Below, one piece after another: positions 63,886-64,000 of a DNA stretch of 64,000 nt. The notes under the pieces were generated by a model. The model was not told the DNA's origin, ran no database searches, and saw only the letters and a program-made list of their open reading frames with translations. The stretch spans positions 327,133 to 391,132 of the forward strand of contig NZ_NSDM01000008.1 in the NCBI RefSeq assembly GCF_030852425.1. The letters run 5' to 3'. This stretch comes from Saccharothrix longispora (GTDB taxonomy: Bacteria > Actinomycetota > Actinomycetes > Mycobacteriales > Pseudonocardiaceae). A program made the translations under genes and the position numbers. How positions within the stretch are numbered: the stretch's first letter is position 1; each line of letters opens with the position of its first letter.

Positions 63886-64000
63886 GTGTTCTGTCCTGTG
63901 AGGTTGGGGACGCGGCTGGCGGGTGGTTGGCCCTTGAGCGCGGTGTGGCCGCGGTGGTGATTGTAGGTGTGCAGCCATCGCGGCAGTGCCGCTCGTCGTT
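63882..64000 (-). CDS. IS481-family transposase (C-terminal 39 codons, cut by window edge)
   Basis: The minus strand encodes RWLHTYNHHRGHTALKGQ, PPASRVPNLTGQNT and then TAG. This is the typical end of the DDE integrase core of IS481-family transposases (compare WxxxYNxxRxHxALGGxxPxxR). The TAG at 63884-63882 lies in the palindromic CTAG shared with the stop codon of the flavoprotein gene on the other strand. The gene continues beyond the window. Confidence 0.9.
   Translation of the reverse strand, partial: RRAALPRWLHTYNHHRGHTALKGQPPASRVPNLTGQNT
63887..64000. mobile_element. one end of an IS481-family insertion sequence
   Basis: The element appears to begin TGTTCTGTCCTGTGAGG at 63887, right after CCTAGG (63881-63886). 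IS481 members favour NCTAGN targets and have ends starting TGT. The transposase reads towards this end. The other end and target copy lie outside the window. Confidence 0.8.

Overview
The window is chromosomal DNA from a very GC-rich actinomycete with frequent GTG and TTG starts. Gene content and order point to the Pseudonocardiales (a Saccharothrix, Actinosynnema or Lentzea-like organism); this is inference, since there is no rRNA gene to place it. From recall of the Mycobacterium tuberculosis map, the backbone matches the stretch from Rv2850c to Rv2748c: chelatase-cobO-cobB-cysG, proS, rimP-nusA-ylxR-infB-rbfA-DHH-MATE, truB, ribF, rpsO-pnp-pepR, dapB, thyX, dapA-rnj, ftsK.

Layout. (1) 1-1590: start of bioF facing left and a divergent cytochrome P450. 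(2) 1570-11516: a cobalamin riboswitch followed by a tight cobalamin operon (AAA/VWA chelatase, cobO, cobB, cobM, a shortened cobL, cbiG with a remnant cobJ domain), then a secreted trypsin, a frameshifted small secreted protein, and cysG. (3) 11653-16867: ArsR-type regulator, DEAD-box helicase, RIO kinase, a hypothetical gene and YaaA. (4) 16987-25496: proS, HAD hydrolase, two paralogous membrane-anchored proteins, YjbQ, SDR, thioesterase-like protein, class V aminotransferase, membrane protein, DUF4439 protein and a lipoprotein. (5) 25663-36274: translation and RNA-maturation block (rimP, nusA, ylxR, infB, DUF503, rbfA, DHH phosphoesterase, MATE and MFS transporters, truB). (6) 36323-43758: a small membrane protein with RHIM-like motifs, ribF, XRE regulator, rpsO, pnp, M16 protease, dapB, membrane protein. 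(7) 43813-49730: PRC-barrel, DedA-like and GNAT proteins, a YcaQ-type glycosylase, an aldo/keto reductase-TetR pair with a palindromic operator, and an RHH-DUF4097 operon. (8) 49831-63885: thyX, ACT protein, membrane Ser/Thr kinase, TIGR03085 protein, dapA-rnj, 13E12-type HNH protein, XRE-DUF5753 regulator, acyltransferase/DMT pair, ftsK and a berberine-bridge-type flavoprotein. (9) 63887-64000: one end of an IS481-family element inserted in a CCTAGG site.

How genes work together. The riboswitch should shut off late corrin-ring genes when adenosylcobalamin is plentiful, while cysG, which feeds both siroheme and cobalamin, stands apart without a riboswitch. The rimP-infB-rbfA-truB-rpsO-pnp genes form the usual ribosome maturation and RNA turnover neighbourhood, with RNase J nearby. 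dapB and dapA are the two lysine/diaminopimelate steps. FtsK handles chromosome segregation.

A recurring feature is a -10-like hexamer (TANNNT or CAGGAT) ending 5 to 8 bases before the start codon of at least 21 genes, the expected layout of leaderless transcripts; it was used to pick several starts. No tRNA, rRNA, CRISPR array, replication origin or complete prophage was seen. The most notable items are the RHIM-like membrane protein, the iterated operator before the RHH gene and thyX, the degenerate methyltransferase domains in the cobalamin operon, and the IS481 insertion that shares a stop codon with its neighbour.
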